A stretch of DNA of 64,000 nucleotides, taken from the NCBI GenBank assembly GCA_033977485.1, contig CM066983.1:62925010-62989009 (forward strand), read 5' to 3'. A program made the translations under genes and the position numbers. Below the pieces are notes generated by a model. The model worked only from the letters and a program-made list of their open reading frames with translations. It ran no database searches and had not been told where the DNA came from. Source of the DNA: Hydrangea macrophylla. Taxonomy: Eukaryota; Streptophyta; Magnoliopsida; Cornales; Hydrangeaceae. Shown one piece after another: positions 21,613 to 32,301 of the stretch. Position 1 is the first letter of the stretch; every line of letters starts with the position of its first letter.

Positions 21613-22276
21613 TGACATGAGAATTATTCTGTGTGCACTTGTGTGCTATACCCAAGTGTAAGTAATCGTGCAAGTAGTAATCTGGTTAAGTCCAGGTCGA
21701 TCCCACAGGGAAGGTGTTAAACTAATTACCTAGATTAATCTCAAACAAGAAAATAAAAATCAATATTTTAAAGGAGTGCAGAATACAAAGTCCCACAATT
21801 TATCAACTACTAAAGATAAAGCAATAAAACTAGATTAAACTAATTACTAACTAATTAATTTAAGCGATGATTTAAAACGTGTTTATATTAATAAAAGGGA
21901 ATGTTGGGATCACACGAATCCACCGCGACCTAGCCATCTATCATGCAGTTACGTTGAAGCTCAATGGAGCACATTCTCAGCAATATTCCGTATTTTTTTT
22001 AGGATAAAGAATCCATAGCCCTTTCATGTCCGGGACTATGTCATCACAATTAGGTTTGAAATACATGGAAGCGGTTTAAAACAATAGTTTCGACTCGCAC
22101 CTACAATGGTGTTAGCATTGAGGGTGCTTTGCAAAATATATTGAAGAAAAATGCCTCAAGGCTTAAAGTTTACAGACTGTTTGGACAAACTGAGCGTTTG
22201 GGGACAATTTGATAACAAATCAGTAAAGCAGAAAGTCTAGGAATACTGCATAGAATGTCCTCAAGAATCAGAAAGT

Positions 22277-22394
22277 TTGATCGATCGACGCGCTTTCGAT
22301 TGATCGAATACCTTCATCTCTCGATCGATCGAACTGACTTCGATCGCTCGACTGTATCTCTGTTTCGATCGATCGAGCTTTCTCGATCAATCGA
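22277..22394. repeat. phased palindrome array D-i (TCGATCGATCGA), downstream of TATA
   Basis: Six sites start at 22277, 22296, 22321, 22340, 22365 and 22383 (spacings 19, 25, 19, 25, 18). Two are the perfect palindrome TCGATCGATCGA and the others one-base variants. In element orientation it is about 410 bp downstream of the TATA box. Confidence 0.85.
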
Positions 22395-22806
22395 ACACAG
22401 GAACTATTCTGCTGCATGGCAGAGGCATGAGATCACGAGTTCATCATGATCTCCCAACCTGGAGACTACTCAGACATGGTCTGGAGTATCTCAGAGGTGT
22501 TTTTGACGTAAAGTTCCATTAAAGGTGTGTCTGGTTGTGATTTTTGCATAAAATCTATGAAAACTAATTGCTTAACTCTAACTAACATGCAAGACTCCAG
22601 GATAACAGATTATACTACTATAAACTAAGTGCAGAACATAAACCAAGTAACCTGGAAACGAAAACTTATATTGAACAAGGAGGAATCCAAACCAAACAAT
22701 GTATAACCTTGATTAAAACCTACAAAAAAAAACCAAAGTAAAGCTCTCTACTCTCTATAAACTGATGAAAATAAAAGTGGGCGTCCTTATGGACGTATAC
22801 AATACG

Positions 22807-22818
22807 AGTATATATACT
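22807..22818 (-). promoter_or_regulatory. TATA box of element D 3' LTR
   Basis: AGTATATATACT, self-complementary, about 68 bp downstream (on the minus strand) of palindrome array D-ii. Same motif at 28951-28962 in the other LTR. Confidence 0.45.
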
Positions 22819-22885
22819 AAAAACCTAATGCTAGGGTTAAAATCCCGCTTCTGCTGCGTGCGCGTAAAATTGATAAAAGCCATGT

Positions 22886-22935
22886 TCGATCGATCGAACA
22901 TATTTCGATCGATCGAATGGTGTTCAATCGATCGA
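22886..22935. repeat. phased palindrome array D-ii, upstream of TATA
   Basis: Three sites start at 22886, 22905 and 22924 (spacing 19, 19): two perfect TCGATCGATCGA and one TCAATCGATCGA, which is a half-and-half of the A and D versions. Confidence 0.85.
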
Positions 22936-23196
22936 GGTTCAGTTTTTATCCTTTGATTGTCTTCATTAGAATTCAGCACTCCCTTTTATCTTTCTCATCC
23001 AATTCTTCACACAGCAACAATAATCTGCACAAACTACAGCTAAAACAAACAACTTATCATAGTTTAATCAAATTGTGTACAAACTAGCATTGTAATTCAA
23101 ATTGCAGATAAATGAAGGACTTGTGAAATAATTTAGTACATTTTCTTCTTTTAGCGCGGTTGTATTTTACAAATACCCCTGCTTGTCATGGCGCCT

Positions 23197-24632
23197 TTAG
23201 TGCCTGTTGTTCACCTGATCAGCACAATACTTAAATAAGTAAGGGTCATCAAAAAAGAAATGGCGTGCGAACGAAATGAACCTTTTCTTGTCCTGATTTG
23301 ACCAATGGCTCGGGGTCTCTCCTGTAACAAGGTAATTTATTATATCCGCATACCAAGGCAAATTGGAGGAGACAACCATCAGTTGCTCGTTTGGGAATTC
23401 ATCTTTTATAGGTACAGGCTCAGTGTTGTCAGTGAATGTCAACCGAGATAAATGGCCGGCGACCACATTCTCTACTCCCTTTTTATCCTTGATAGTGATA
23501 TCAAATTCCTGAAGTAGGAGTATCCATCGGATAAGCCTCTGTTTCGCGTCTTTCTTAGATAGCAGGTACTTGAGGGCTGAGTGATCTGTAAAACAGACTA
23601 TTGGGGACCCTATTAGATAAGACCTGAATTTGTCTAGAGCGAATACTATTGTCAGTAGCTCTTTCTCAGTAGTCGTATAATTCATTTGAGTTTCGGTAAG
23701 TGTTCGACTGGCATAGTAGATTACATAAGGCTTGTTGTCCTTCCTCTGTCCTAGAATTGCGCCAATGGCATAGTCGCTAGCATCGCACATTAACTCAAAC
23801 GGCAAACTCCAATCGGGTGCCTATATTATCGGTGCGGAGGTAAGGTGTTCTTTTAGTGCATCAAAAGATATTTGACAGTTTTCCGACCATTCGAAAGGTG
23901 CATCTTTGACTAGGAGTTGGCACAGTGGTTGGGAGATTGCACTAAAATTTTGGATAAAGTGTCGATAGAATCCAGCATGTCCCAGAAAAGATCGGATGTC
24001 TCGGACTGTACGAGGGATAGGCAGATTTAAATTTTTATCGATTTTTGATTTATCGACTTGGATACCCTTATCAGAGTAATGTGGCCGAGGACAATTCCCT
24101 TGGTCACCATGAAGTGACACTTTTCCCAGTTTGGTACTAAGTGTTTGTCCTCGCATCTCGCTAACACATTCTCAAGGTTTTCCAGACAGTTATCAAAACT
24201 ATGGCCAAACACAGAGAAGTCGTCCATAAAGACCTCGAGTGTCTGTTCAACCATATCATTGAATATGCTTAACATGCACCGCTGAAAAGTGGCAGGTGCA
24301 TTGCATAAATCGAAAGGCATACGACGGTAGGCGAATATACCAAACGGATAAGTGAAAGTCGTTTTCTCCTGATCTTTAGGAGCTATTTTGATTTGGTTGT
24401 ACCCACTATATCCGTCCAAGAAGCAATAAAATTTATGACCCGCCACTCTTTCTAGCATTTGATCCATGAATGGCAATGGAAAGTGGTCTTTCCGGGTCAC
24501 ATCATTTAACTTTCGGTAATCAATACACATCAGCCATCCAGTGGGGACGCCTGTTGGTACTAACTCGCCGTCTTTGTTTAGGATAACTGTTATACCAGCC
24601 TTTTTGGGCACCACCTGGGTTGGACTAACCAA
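23197..24632 (-). pseudogene. Element D RT core and RNase H, fused to the LTR
   Basis: On the minus strand, from 24632: [38 protein letters not shown], then the catalytic VFMDDFSVFG near 24220. A frameshift near 24090 and a TAG at 23821 break the frame before RNase H (MCDASDYAIGAILGQ, FTDHSALKYLL). The last codons DPYLFKYCADQ belong to the segment that normally leads into integrase, but the frame then enters the LTR (VNNRH, stop 23197). Integrase is therefore lost at a precise joint at 23213/23214. RT and RNase H would copy RNA into DNA; this copy is broken. Confidence 0.85.
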
Positions 24633-25843
24633 GAGCTGTCAGAGATAGGATATATAATCCCTATGTCAAGAAGTTTTAGGACTTCCTTTTTCACGACTTC
24701 TTGCATAATAGGATTCAGACGTCTTTGCATTTGTCGCGAAGGTTTAGCATCTTCCTCCAGATATATCTTATGGGTGCAAAAAGATGGGCTTATGCCTTTT
24801 AGGTCGGTAATAGTCCACCCCAATGCTCCCTTGTGCAGTTTGAACATTTGAATCAACTTATCCTCTTGTTCAGAACTCAACATGGCTGCGATTATAACGG
24901 GATAAGTCTTTTTAGTCCCCAGAAAAGCATATTTAAGCTCTTTTGGAAGCTCCTTTAATTCCAAATCAGGAAACTGAAAGTTCGAAGGCATAGTTAACTT
25001 CATTTTTGGAGGCAAGGGTTCATATGGTGTGACCCACATGCAATCAGCTCTATCTTCCTCTTTAGTTTCCATCATAAGGCAGCCATGATTTAGAGCAGCG
25101 TCCAATGGGGTAGAATCGTTAGGTTGATAAGTGGCATCAAATTATGACACAACTACCTCTAAAGAATCTTTGTATTCTACAAGATTAGCCTCATCCTCGA
25201 TGACTGTTTCGATGAAGTTAACCTCTTCTTCGTCCTCGTATTCTTCGGGTCGGGAATTTGAAAAAATCTTGACATTTAAAGTCATGTTCCCGAATACGAT
25301 GGTCATGATACCACTCCTTATTTTGATTGTTGCATCAATGGTGTTGAGGAATGGACGTCCAAAAATCACCGGGATTTGTGAACATGGATTAGACACCGGT
25401 TCAGTGTCCAGAATCACAAAATCGACTGGAAAGACAAATGTATCTATCTGTACCATAACGTCCTCCAGTATTCCTCTAGGGTATTTGACTGACCTGTCTG
25501 CCAGTTGTAATGCAACTCGGGTAGGTTTGAGTTCACCTAACCCTAATTGTTTATATACTGAATATGGCAGCAAGTTTACGCTAGCTCCTAAATCAAGGAG
25601 TGCGTTGTCTATCCTTTTATTCCCAATTCGACACGAGACAGTAGGGGTGCCAGGGTCTTTAAGCTTTGGAGATAACTCATTTTGAATGATTGCTCTTGCT
25701 TGGCAAGCAACATAGGCATGTTTCTTTACACTTTGCCTCCTTTTGACCGTGCATAAGTCCTTTAGATACTTAGCGTAGGCTGGCACTTGTTTGATTGTAT
25801 CAAGGAGTGGGAGATTAATTTTAACTTGTTTGAACAACTCCAA
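24590..25843 (-). pseudogene. Element D protease and RT N-terminus (broken)
   Basis: On the minus strand from 25843: MELFKQVKINLPLLD..., the protease motif ALLDLGASVNLLPYSVY near 25600 (Athila-type D-L-G-A), VIFGRPFL, then a TAA at 25142-25144. The same frame continues with the RT leader (ELKELPKELKYAFLG, GISPSFCTHKIYLE, RRLNPIMQEVVKKEVLKLLD) until a frameshift near 24630 before the RT core. Confidence 0.85.
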
Positions 25844-25982
25844 GAACTCCTGATTCTTTGCCTCGTGTTGGGGCTTCTTGAGCCTTTGAGGTTAAGGCGC
25901 GGGGAAAGGGCATTTAGGTAATTCGTCCTCGATGGGCTCCTTTCCAGGCCTTCTCTCAACTTCTACTTCTTTAGGAGCATCC

Positions 25983-26605
25983 TCATTTGATTCTAATGAT
26001 TTTGTCATTAGTGGACGACTCCTCTTCTTGAGTAGATGGGTTGTTGTTAGTTACCACTTCTTCCTCTTCATACTCCTCGGGGGTAGAATGAGGCATGTTT
26101 TTCCCTATGAATTTTTTGCTTCTCAAAGTTGTCACGGCTTTTGCTTGTTCATGATTAGGGGGACCATTGTTGTATCCCTTAGGGTTTTGAACTGGTTGAG
26201 CAGGAAACGTTTCACTCGACCCCTCTTGACGTGCATCCATTCTCTCTAATGTCGCGGACATTTTACTCATCATTTGAATTAACTGTTGTGTTAAATTTGC
26301 GTTAGAGAGTGGTTCTTCCTCTTGCACCTTTTTGTGAGGTGGCACGTAAACATTTGGCTGTTGATTATTAGAGGGTTGAGCGTTGTTGTAGTTATTTGCT
26401 CTATTTTTATGGAATGGCTGGGACTGCCTGTTGTATTGCCCTTGATATTGATTATTGTTATTGTAGGGCTGTTGTTGTTGATATTAGTTTTGAGTCCCAG
26501 CATTGTTTTTCCAATCAAACCCGAGGTGATTCCATCTATTGTTATTATTTTTTGAATTATAATTGTTGTAGGAATTCCCCACATCCCTATACCCTTGCAT
26601 GGCAT
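25983..26605 (-). pseudogene. Element D gag-protease linker (Asn/Gln-rich)
   Basis: The 26345-25983 frame starts MPPHKKVQEEEPLSNANLTQQL, a stretch also present in element G (MPLYKKVQEEPLQSM, 61903), and ends in an acidic tail. Upstream, 26346-26605 is Asn/Gly-rich low complexity with a frame change. It has no enzymatic motif and lies between the zinc knuckle and protease. Confidence 0.65.
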
Positions 26606-27500
26606 TCATTTCCATGGGGGTTGTTCTTGAAAATACGGCACATTCGGACAGTATTGAGTAGTGTGTCCCAGCATGTTGCATGTGCCGCATGGTTCTTCAG
26701 GCAAAAACTGCCTAGAACTCTCTCCTTTCATTCCCAATTCTTCCACTTTCTTCACTAGTTCTTCATACTTATTCATCAGATGATCCTCACTTTTTAGTTG
26801 GTATAAACTTTTCTCTTCCACACAGGATATCTGTGAGCGTGGGATATCGTCTGAATTTGACCACTCATGGGCGTGTTCAGCTAACCACTCAAAATGCGCT
26901 TCAGCTTCTTCCGTATTTTTTTCATAGAAATGGCCCTGAACTCATGGTCTCGACCAATTTCTTAGTTTCACCATTTAATCCTTCATAAAAATAGCTGATG
27001 GTTCGCCATTTCTCGTACCCGTGATATGGGCATGAGAGTAGCAAATCCTTGAAACGTTCCCAAGTTTGGGTGAATGTTTCATTGCTCTTTTGTTTGTAAG
27101 AATTTATTTGTTGTTTAAGCTCAGTGGTCATGCGAGGTGGGAAGAATTTCTTCAGGAAAGCAGTGTTCATCGCATGCCAGGTGTAGATGGAGTTTGGCTT
27201 CAAGGTGAGTAACCATGCTTTTGCTTTATCCTTCAGAGTGAAAGGAAATAGCATTAGACATGTCACGTCTACAGGATAATTCTGTGAGAAAGTTTTACAA
27301 ACATCCTCAAAGTCCTTGACATGTAGATAAGCCTTCTCGCTCTCCATTCCATGAAAGGTAGGAAGGAGTTGAATCATTCCATTGCGAAGTTGGAATTTGC
27401 CTGCATGAGGTGGAATGAGAATACAAGAAGGTGTAGGCGTATGTTCAGGTGTCATGAGATCGCACAAAGGACGCAGTGAATCGTCGATTGGTACAACCAC
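26606..27500 (-). pseudogene. Element D gag with zinc knuckle (frameshifted)
   Basis: From 27500 on the minus strand: a retrotransposon-gag domain (LRNGMIQLLPTFHGMESEKAYLHVKDFEDVC, LKDKAKAWLLTLKPNSIYTWHAMNTAFLKKFFPP, FTQTWERFKDLLLSCPYHGYEKW). It stops at 26922 after SSGPFL; a one-base shift restores similarity (HFYEKNTEEAEAHFEWL) and leads into a knuckle-like CGTCNMLGHTTQYC near 26690. Gag forms the particle that packs the element RNA. Confidence 0.85.
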
Positions 27501-27706
27501 AAAGGCGTATGTTCAGGTGTAACTATGGGGTTAATAGAACTAGATGAAATGGATGAATAGAATGGGTTTTCGTAAATTCCTTCGATGGAATTATCGGACA
27601 TAAAGGGAAAGACCCTAAGTAATTTTTAATCTAAAGAACGAAAGAAAAAGAAAAACAGAAAGAGATAAGGATAGATTGAGGTAATCGAAGCGTTAGCTTG
27701 TCGCCT

Positions 27707-27724
27707 TCCCCGGCAACGGCGCCA
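27707..27724 (-). promoter_or_regulatory. primer binding site, element D (tRNA-Asp)
   Basis: On the minus strand TGGCGCCGTTGCCGGGGA, complementary to the 3' end of plant tRNA-Asp, the usual Athila primer. It is six bases from the LTR edge. Confidence 0.9.
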
Positions 27725-28393
27725 AAAACTTGACACGAGAATTATTCTGTGTGCGCTTGTGTGATATACCCAAGTGTAAGTAATCGTGCAAGTAGTAATC
27801 TGGTTAAGTCCAGGTCGATCCCACAGGAAGGTGTTAAACTAATTACCTAGATTAATCTCAAACAAGAAAATAAAAATCAATATTTTAAAGGAGTGCAGAA
27901 CTCAAAGTCCCACAATTTATCAACTACTAAAGATAAAGCAATAAAACTAGATTAAACTAATTGCTAACTAATTAATTTAAGCAATGATTTAAAACGTGTT
28001 TATATTAATAAAAGGGAATGTTGGGATCACATGAATCCACCGCGACCTAGCCATCTATCATGCAGTTACGCTGAAGCTCAATGGAGTACATTCTCTATAG
28101 TATTTCGTATTTTTTTTAGGATAAAGAATCCATAGCCCTTTCATGCCCGGGACTATGTCATCACAATTAGGTTTGAAATACATGGAAGCGGTTTAAAACA
28201 ATAGTTTCGACTTGCACCTACAATGGTGTTAGCATTGAGGGTGGTTTGCAAAATATATTGAAGAAAAATGCCTCAAGGCTTAAAGTTTACAGACTGTTTT
28301 GACAAACTGAGCGTTTGGGGACAATTTGATAACAAATCAGTAAAGCAGAAAGTCTAGGAATACTGCATAGAATGTCCTCAAGAATCAGAAAGT

Positions 28394-28511
28394 TCGATCG
28401 ATCGACGTGCTTTCGATCGATCAAATATCTTCATCTCTCGATCGATCGAACTCACTTCGATCGCTCGACTGTATCTCTATTTCGATCGATCGAGCTTTCT
28501 CGATCGATCAA
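28394..28511. repeat. phased palindrome array D-i, second LTR copy
   Basis: Sites start at 28394, 28413, 28438, 28457, 28482 and 28500 (19, 25, 19, 25, 18), the same spacing as in the other LTR but with point changes in several sites. Confidence 0.85.
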
Positions 28512-29028
28512 GCACAGGAACTATTCTGCTGCATGGTAGAGGCTTGAGATCACGGGTTCATCGTGATCTCCCAACCTGGAGACTACTCAGACATGGTCTG
28601 GAGTGTCTCAAAGGTGTTTTTGACGTAAAGTTCCATCAAAGGTGTTTTTGACGTAAAGTTCCATTAAAGGTGTGTTTGGTTGTGATTTTTGCATAAAATC
28701 TATGAAAACTAATTGTTTAACTCTAACTAACATGCAAGACTATGGGATAACAGATTATACTACTATAAACTAAGTGCAGAACATAAACCAAGTAACCTGG
28801 AAACAAAAACTTGTATTGAACAAGGAGGAATCCAAACCAAACAATGTATAACCTTGATTAAAACCTACAAAAAAAACCAAAGTAAAGCTCTCTACTCGCT
28901 ATAAACTGATGAAAATAAAAGTGGGCATCCTTATGGATGTATACAATACGAGTATATATACTGAAAACCTGATGCTAGGGTTAAAATCCCGCTTCTGCTG
29001 CGTGCACGTAAAATCTGATAAAAGCCAT

Positions 29029-29075
29029 GTTCGATCGATCGAACCTTCAATCGATCGAATAGTGTTCAATCGATC
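29029..29075. repeat. phased palindrome array D-ii, second LTR copy
   Basis: Three TCRATCGATCGA sites, but the first spacer is 3 bp shorter than at 22886-22935 and the middle site is TCAATCGATCGA. This shows array change between the LTRs. Confidence 0.8.
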
Positions 29076-29355
29076 GAGGTTTAGTTTTTATCCTTTGATT
29101 GTCTTCATTAGAATTCAGCACTCCCTTTTATCTTTCTCATCCAATTCTTCACACAGCAACAATAATCTGCACAAACTACAGCTAAAACAAACAACTTATC
29201 ATAGTTTAATCAAATTGTGTACAAACTAGCATTGTAATTTAAATTGCAGATAAATGAAGGACTTGTGAAATAATTTAGTAATTTTTTTTCTTTTAGCGCG
29301 GTTGTATTTTACAAATACCCCTGGTTGTCATGGCGCCTTTAGTGCTTGTTGTTCA

Positions 29356-31542
29356 GGAGGAGCCGAGGGCACAATCGACTATGAGGGAATTTGGTAGGAA
29401 GAATCCTCCAGTTTTCTCGGGAGATACGGACCCTGTTTAAGTGGAGCTTTGGTTAAAGAGGATTATTCAGATCTTTGAACATCTCGGTATTGTTGAAGAT
29501 AATCTTCGTATAGATGCTGCTACATTTCAATTGGCGGGTCGACCCCAAATTTGGTGGGAATTGTTCTTACTATGCAAACTTTGGAGGGTATGTCTTGGAA
29601 CACTTTTACCCGGTCATTCCTTGATAAGTATTTTTCAACAGTTGTTGGTAATGCCAAGAGGATCGAATTTCTAAATCTTCGTCAAGGTGAGATGTCTGTT
29701 ACCGATTACAAGGCTCGTTTTGGGGACTTGGCTCGTTTTACACCCGATATCACCGTCTACAATAAGATTAAGGCTAGGACCTTTGAGAATGGACTTCGTC
29801 AGGGACTTCGCGCGAAAGTTGTTGGATTTGAATTAGACTCCTATAGTAAAGTGGTTCAGAAAGCACTTGTGTTCGAAGAAGAGTATTTGAGTTCAAATAA
29901 AGATAAGGAATTCTGTGCCCCATTAAAAGGTAATCAGTTGGGTTCATCAAGTGGGCACCAATTTAAGAAGCAAAAGCAAGAGTATGTTCGGCAGCAGTCT
30001 ACATATTCTTCTTTGGTACCTGTTCAGGCTCAACCGGTTTCTCAACTCCTACCTTAATCTCAATCACATCAGTCTCACTCTCGAGGTTCTCGTCATTCTG
30101 GTCGTTCCCATGGAGGGGGTAACTTCTGCCTGAGAAATTGTTATGGTTGTGGCGACCCAAACCACCTATTAAGAGAGTGTCCATTTGGTCAGACAGCACC
30201 ACAGACAGTTGGGCCACCACAGGTTCGCCCACCTTTTCGTGGACCTTATCAGCAGAATTATAGGCTGCCTTTTTTATCACCATCATCAGCTTCTTCTTCT
30301 CAGAGCTTCAGGCCTAATGTTCCTAAATGCCAGCACCATCATGTGGGACATCGTGGAGGAGGACAGCAAGCTCCAAAGCCACCTCCTACTGTGTTCAACC
30401 TTGTTGCTGCTGCACCTTTCGTAGTTAACCCCGATGCTTCAGTTATTCAAGGTACATTATTAGTGTTCAGTTCTAGAGCTTCTGTGCTTATTGATACTGG
30501 CGCATCATGTTCATTTATATCGTCATCTTGTGCATCATCCTTGGGTTTAAAAGTGAGCCATTTAGCTTCTACGCTTTTAGTCGATACTCCTGTTGGAGGT
30601 TTAGTTCCCATGGATCGAGTGTGTCATGGTTGTGAACTTGTTCTTGCTGATAGGAACATCATTATTGATTTAATTGTTATAGACATGCTTAGTTTTGATG
30701 TAATTTTGGGTATAGAGTGGTTGACTACCTACTGAGCTTTTGTTGATTGTTTCAAGAGAAGAGTCACCTTTGTGTTACCATCCAGGGACCTTAGTCGTTT
30801 TGAGGGTGATCGCTTGGACTTCCCGATGCATTCACTTCACAGGTTGTGTAGGGGGGAGAATCATAATGACTACCTTGCTAGTTTGTTTTTTTATGAAGAT
30901 GAGACAACTTTGATTAAATTTCCTCTGATTGTTAATGAATACTCCGATGTTTTTCCTGAGGACTTACTTGGTTTGCCGCCTATCCATGAGATTGAGTTCG
31001 CGATAGATCTAGTTCCGGGTACATCACCGGTTTCAATTCCACCGTATCGTATGGCACCCACTGAATTGAAAGAATTAAAGACACAGTTAGAGGATTTACA
31101 ACTTACAAGTTTTATTCGTCCTAGTACTTCCCCTTGGGGAGCACCCGTCATTTTTGCAAAAAAGAAAGATGGATTACTCCGATTGTGTATTCATGACCGT
31201 AAACTAAACCACGTTACTATAAAGAACAAATATCCGCTTCCAAGAATTGATGACCTTTTTGACCAACTCCGTGGTTCAACTTGTTTTTCTAAGATCGACT
31301 TGAGATCGGGTTATCATCAGTTGCGAGTTCGAGACTGTGACATTCCTAAGATAGCTTTTTGCTCACGTTATGGTCACTTCGAATTCCTTGTTATGCCTTT
31401 TGGTTTGACAAATGCCCCCGCCGCTTTCATAGATTTGATGAATCGCATCTTTAGCCCGTTCTTAGATAAGTTTGTGATTATATTCATTGATGACATATTA
31501 ATCTATTCACCTTCTAGAGAGAAACACGAGGAACATCTCTGA
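29356..31542 (+). pseudogene. Element C gag, protease and RT (second piece, broken)
   Basis: Gag resumes after D (EEPRAQSTMREFGRKNPPVFSG), shifts frame near 29550 and then stays in one frame to 31542. It holds EGMSWNTFTRSFLDKYF, TAA at 30055, a knuckle CYGCGDPNHLLREC near 30140, protease VLIDTGASCSFIS near 30485, TGA at 30733, then [22 protein letters not shown] and catalytic FIDDILIYS near 31480. TGA at 31540 ends the frame. Note IHDRKLN in place of the usual IDYRKLN. Most stops are one C-to-T step from Gln or Arg codons. Confidence 0.85.
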
Positions 31543-32301
31543 ATTGTATTAGAAGTTTTGCGAGGGCACCGTTTGTATGTAAAATTTTCTAAGTGTGAAT
31601 TTTAGTTACCGAAAGTGAAATTTCTTGGTCATGTTGTTTTGGGTGATGGGGTATCCGTTAATCCTTCTAAGATTGAAGCTGTCATGGATTGGCAATCGCC
31701 AAATAATGTATTTGAAGTCTGTAGTTTCTTGGGACTAGCGGGTTATTACCATTTCTTCGTTGAGGACTTTTCTCGTTTAGCTATGCCTATGACTAAGCTT
31801 ACTAGAAAAGGAGTGAAGTTCATATGGGACAATTCTTGTGAAAATGTTTTCCAACAATTATAGACTTGTTAGACTTCAATACCTATCCTTGTTATTCCCA
31901 AGCGTGGATTGGGTTATACTATTTACTATGATGATTCACTCGAGGGTTTGAGTTGTGTTTTAATGCAAGAAGATAAAGTTGTAGCCTATGGTTCAAGACA
32001 GCTGAAGCCACATGAGAAAAATTATCCTACTCATGATTTAGAGCTTGCCGCCGTTGTATTTGCATTAAAAAGTTGGAGACATTACTTATATGGTGAGAGA
32101 TTCGAGGCATTTTCCGATCACAAGAGCCTCAAGTATATTTTCACTCAACGAGACCTTAACTTGAGACAACGCCGTTGGATGGAGTATTTGGAAGATTATG
32201 ACTTTGACTTGCAATATCATCCGGGTAAGGCTAATGTCTTGGCCGATGCCCTTAGTCGTAAACCCCGTGGCACTTTGGCTTATTTACCTATTCAAGAGTG
32301 A
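31543..32301 (+). pseudogene. Element C RT thumb and RNase H (broken)
   Basis: Same frame as the preceding piece: FLGHVVLGDGVSVNPSKIEAV, GLAGYYHFFVEDFSRLA, then TAGs near 31603, 31861 and 31870, then RNase [19 protein letters not shown] (the usual CDAS is YDDS here) and [20 protein letters not shown]. It ends at TGA 32299. The pattern matches element B nearly block for block, so B and C belong to the same clade. Confidence 0.8.

Larger units (their letters stand above)
21613..23213 (-). mobile_element. 3' LTR of element D (1601 bp)
   Basis: Plus-strand ends TGACATGAG and GTTGTTCA. It aligns with 27731-29355 with few differences, chiefly a short duplication (AAGGTGTTTTTGACGTAAAG) present only in the other copy near 28615-28650, and palindrome-array changes. 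Confidence 0.85.
21613..29355 (-). mobile_element. Element D: integrase-less Athila-type element on the minus strand, inserted in C's gag
   Basis: LTRs at 21613-23213 and 27731-29355 (TG...CA ends), a tRNA-Asp primer site and minus-strand gag, protease, RT and RNase H identify it; the RT motif VFMDDFSVFG is the Athila form. The internal region runs from RNase H straight into the 3' LTR: integrase, any env-like ORF and a polypurine tract are missing. No clean target duplication is seen (GGCG at left, GGAG at right is the closest). Inserted in gag of element C, opposite strand. Confidence 0.85.
27731..29355 (-). mobile_element. 5' LTR of element D (1625 bp)
   Basis: Plus-strand ends TGACACGAG and GTTGTTCA, matching 21613-23213. 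The junction to the primer site at 27725-27730 mirrors the LTR/primer junction of element G. Confidence 0.85.

Noticed and set aside
21608..29360. Clean 5-bp target duplication for element D
   Set aside because: Left flank TGGCG and right flank GGAGG do not match; at best GGCG/GGAG, so not claimed.
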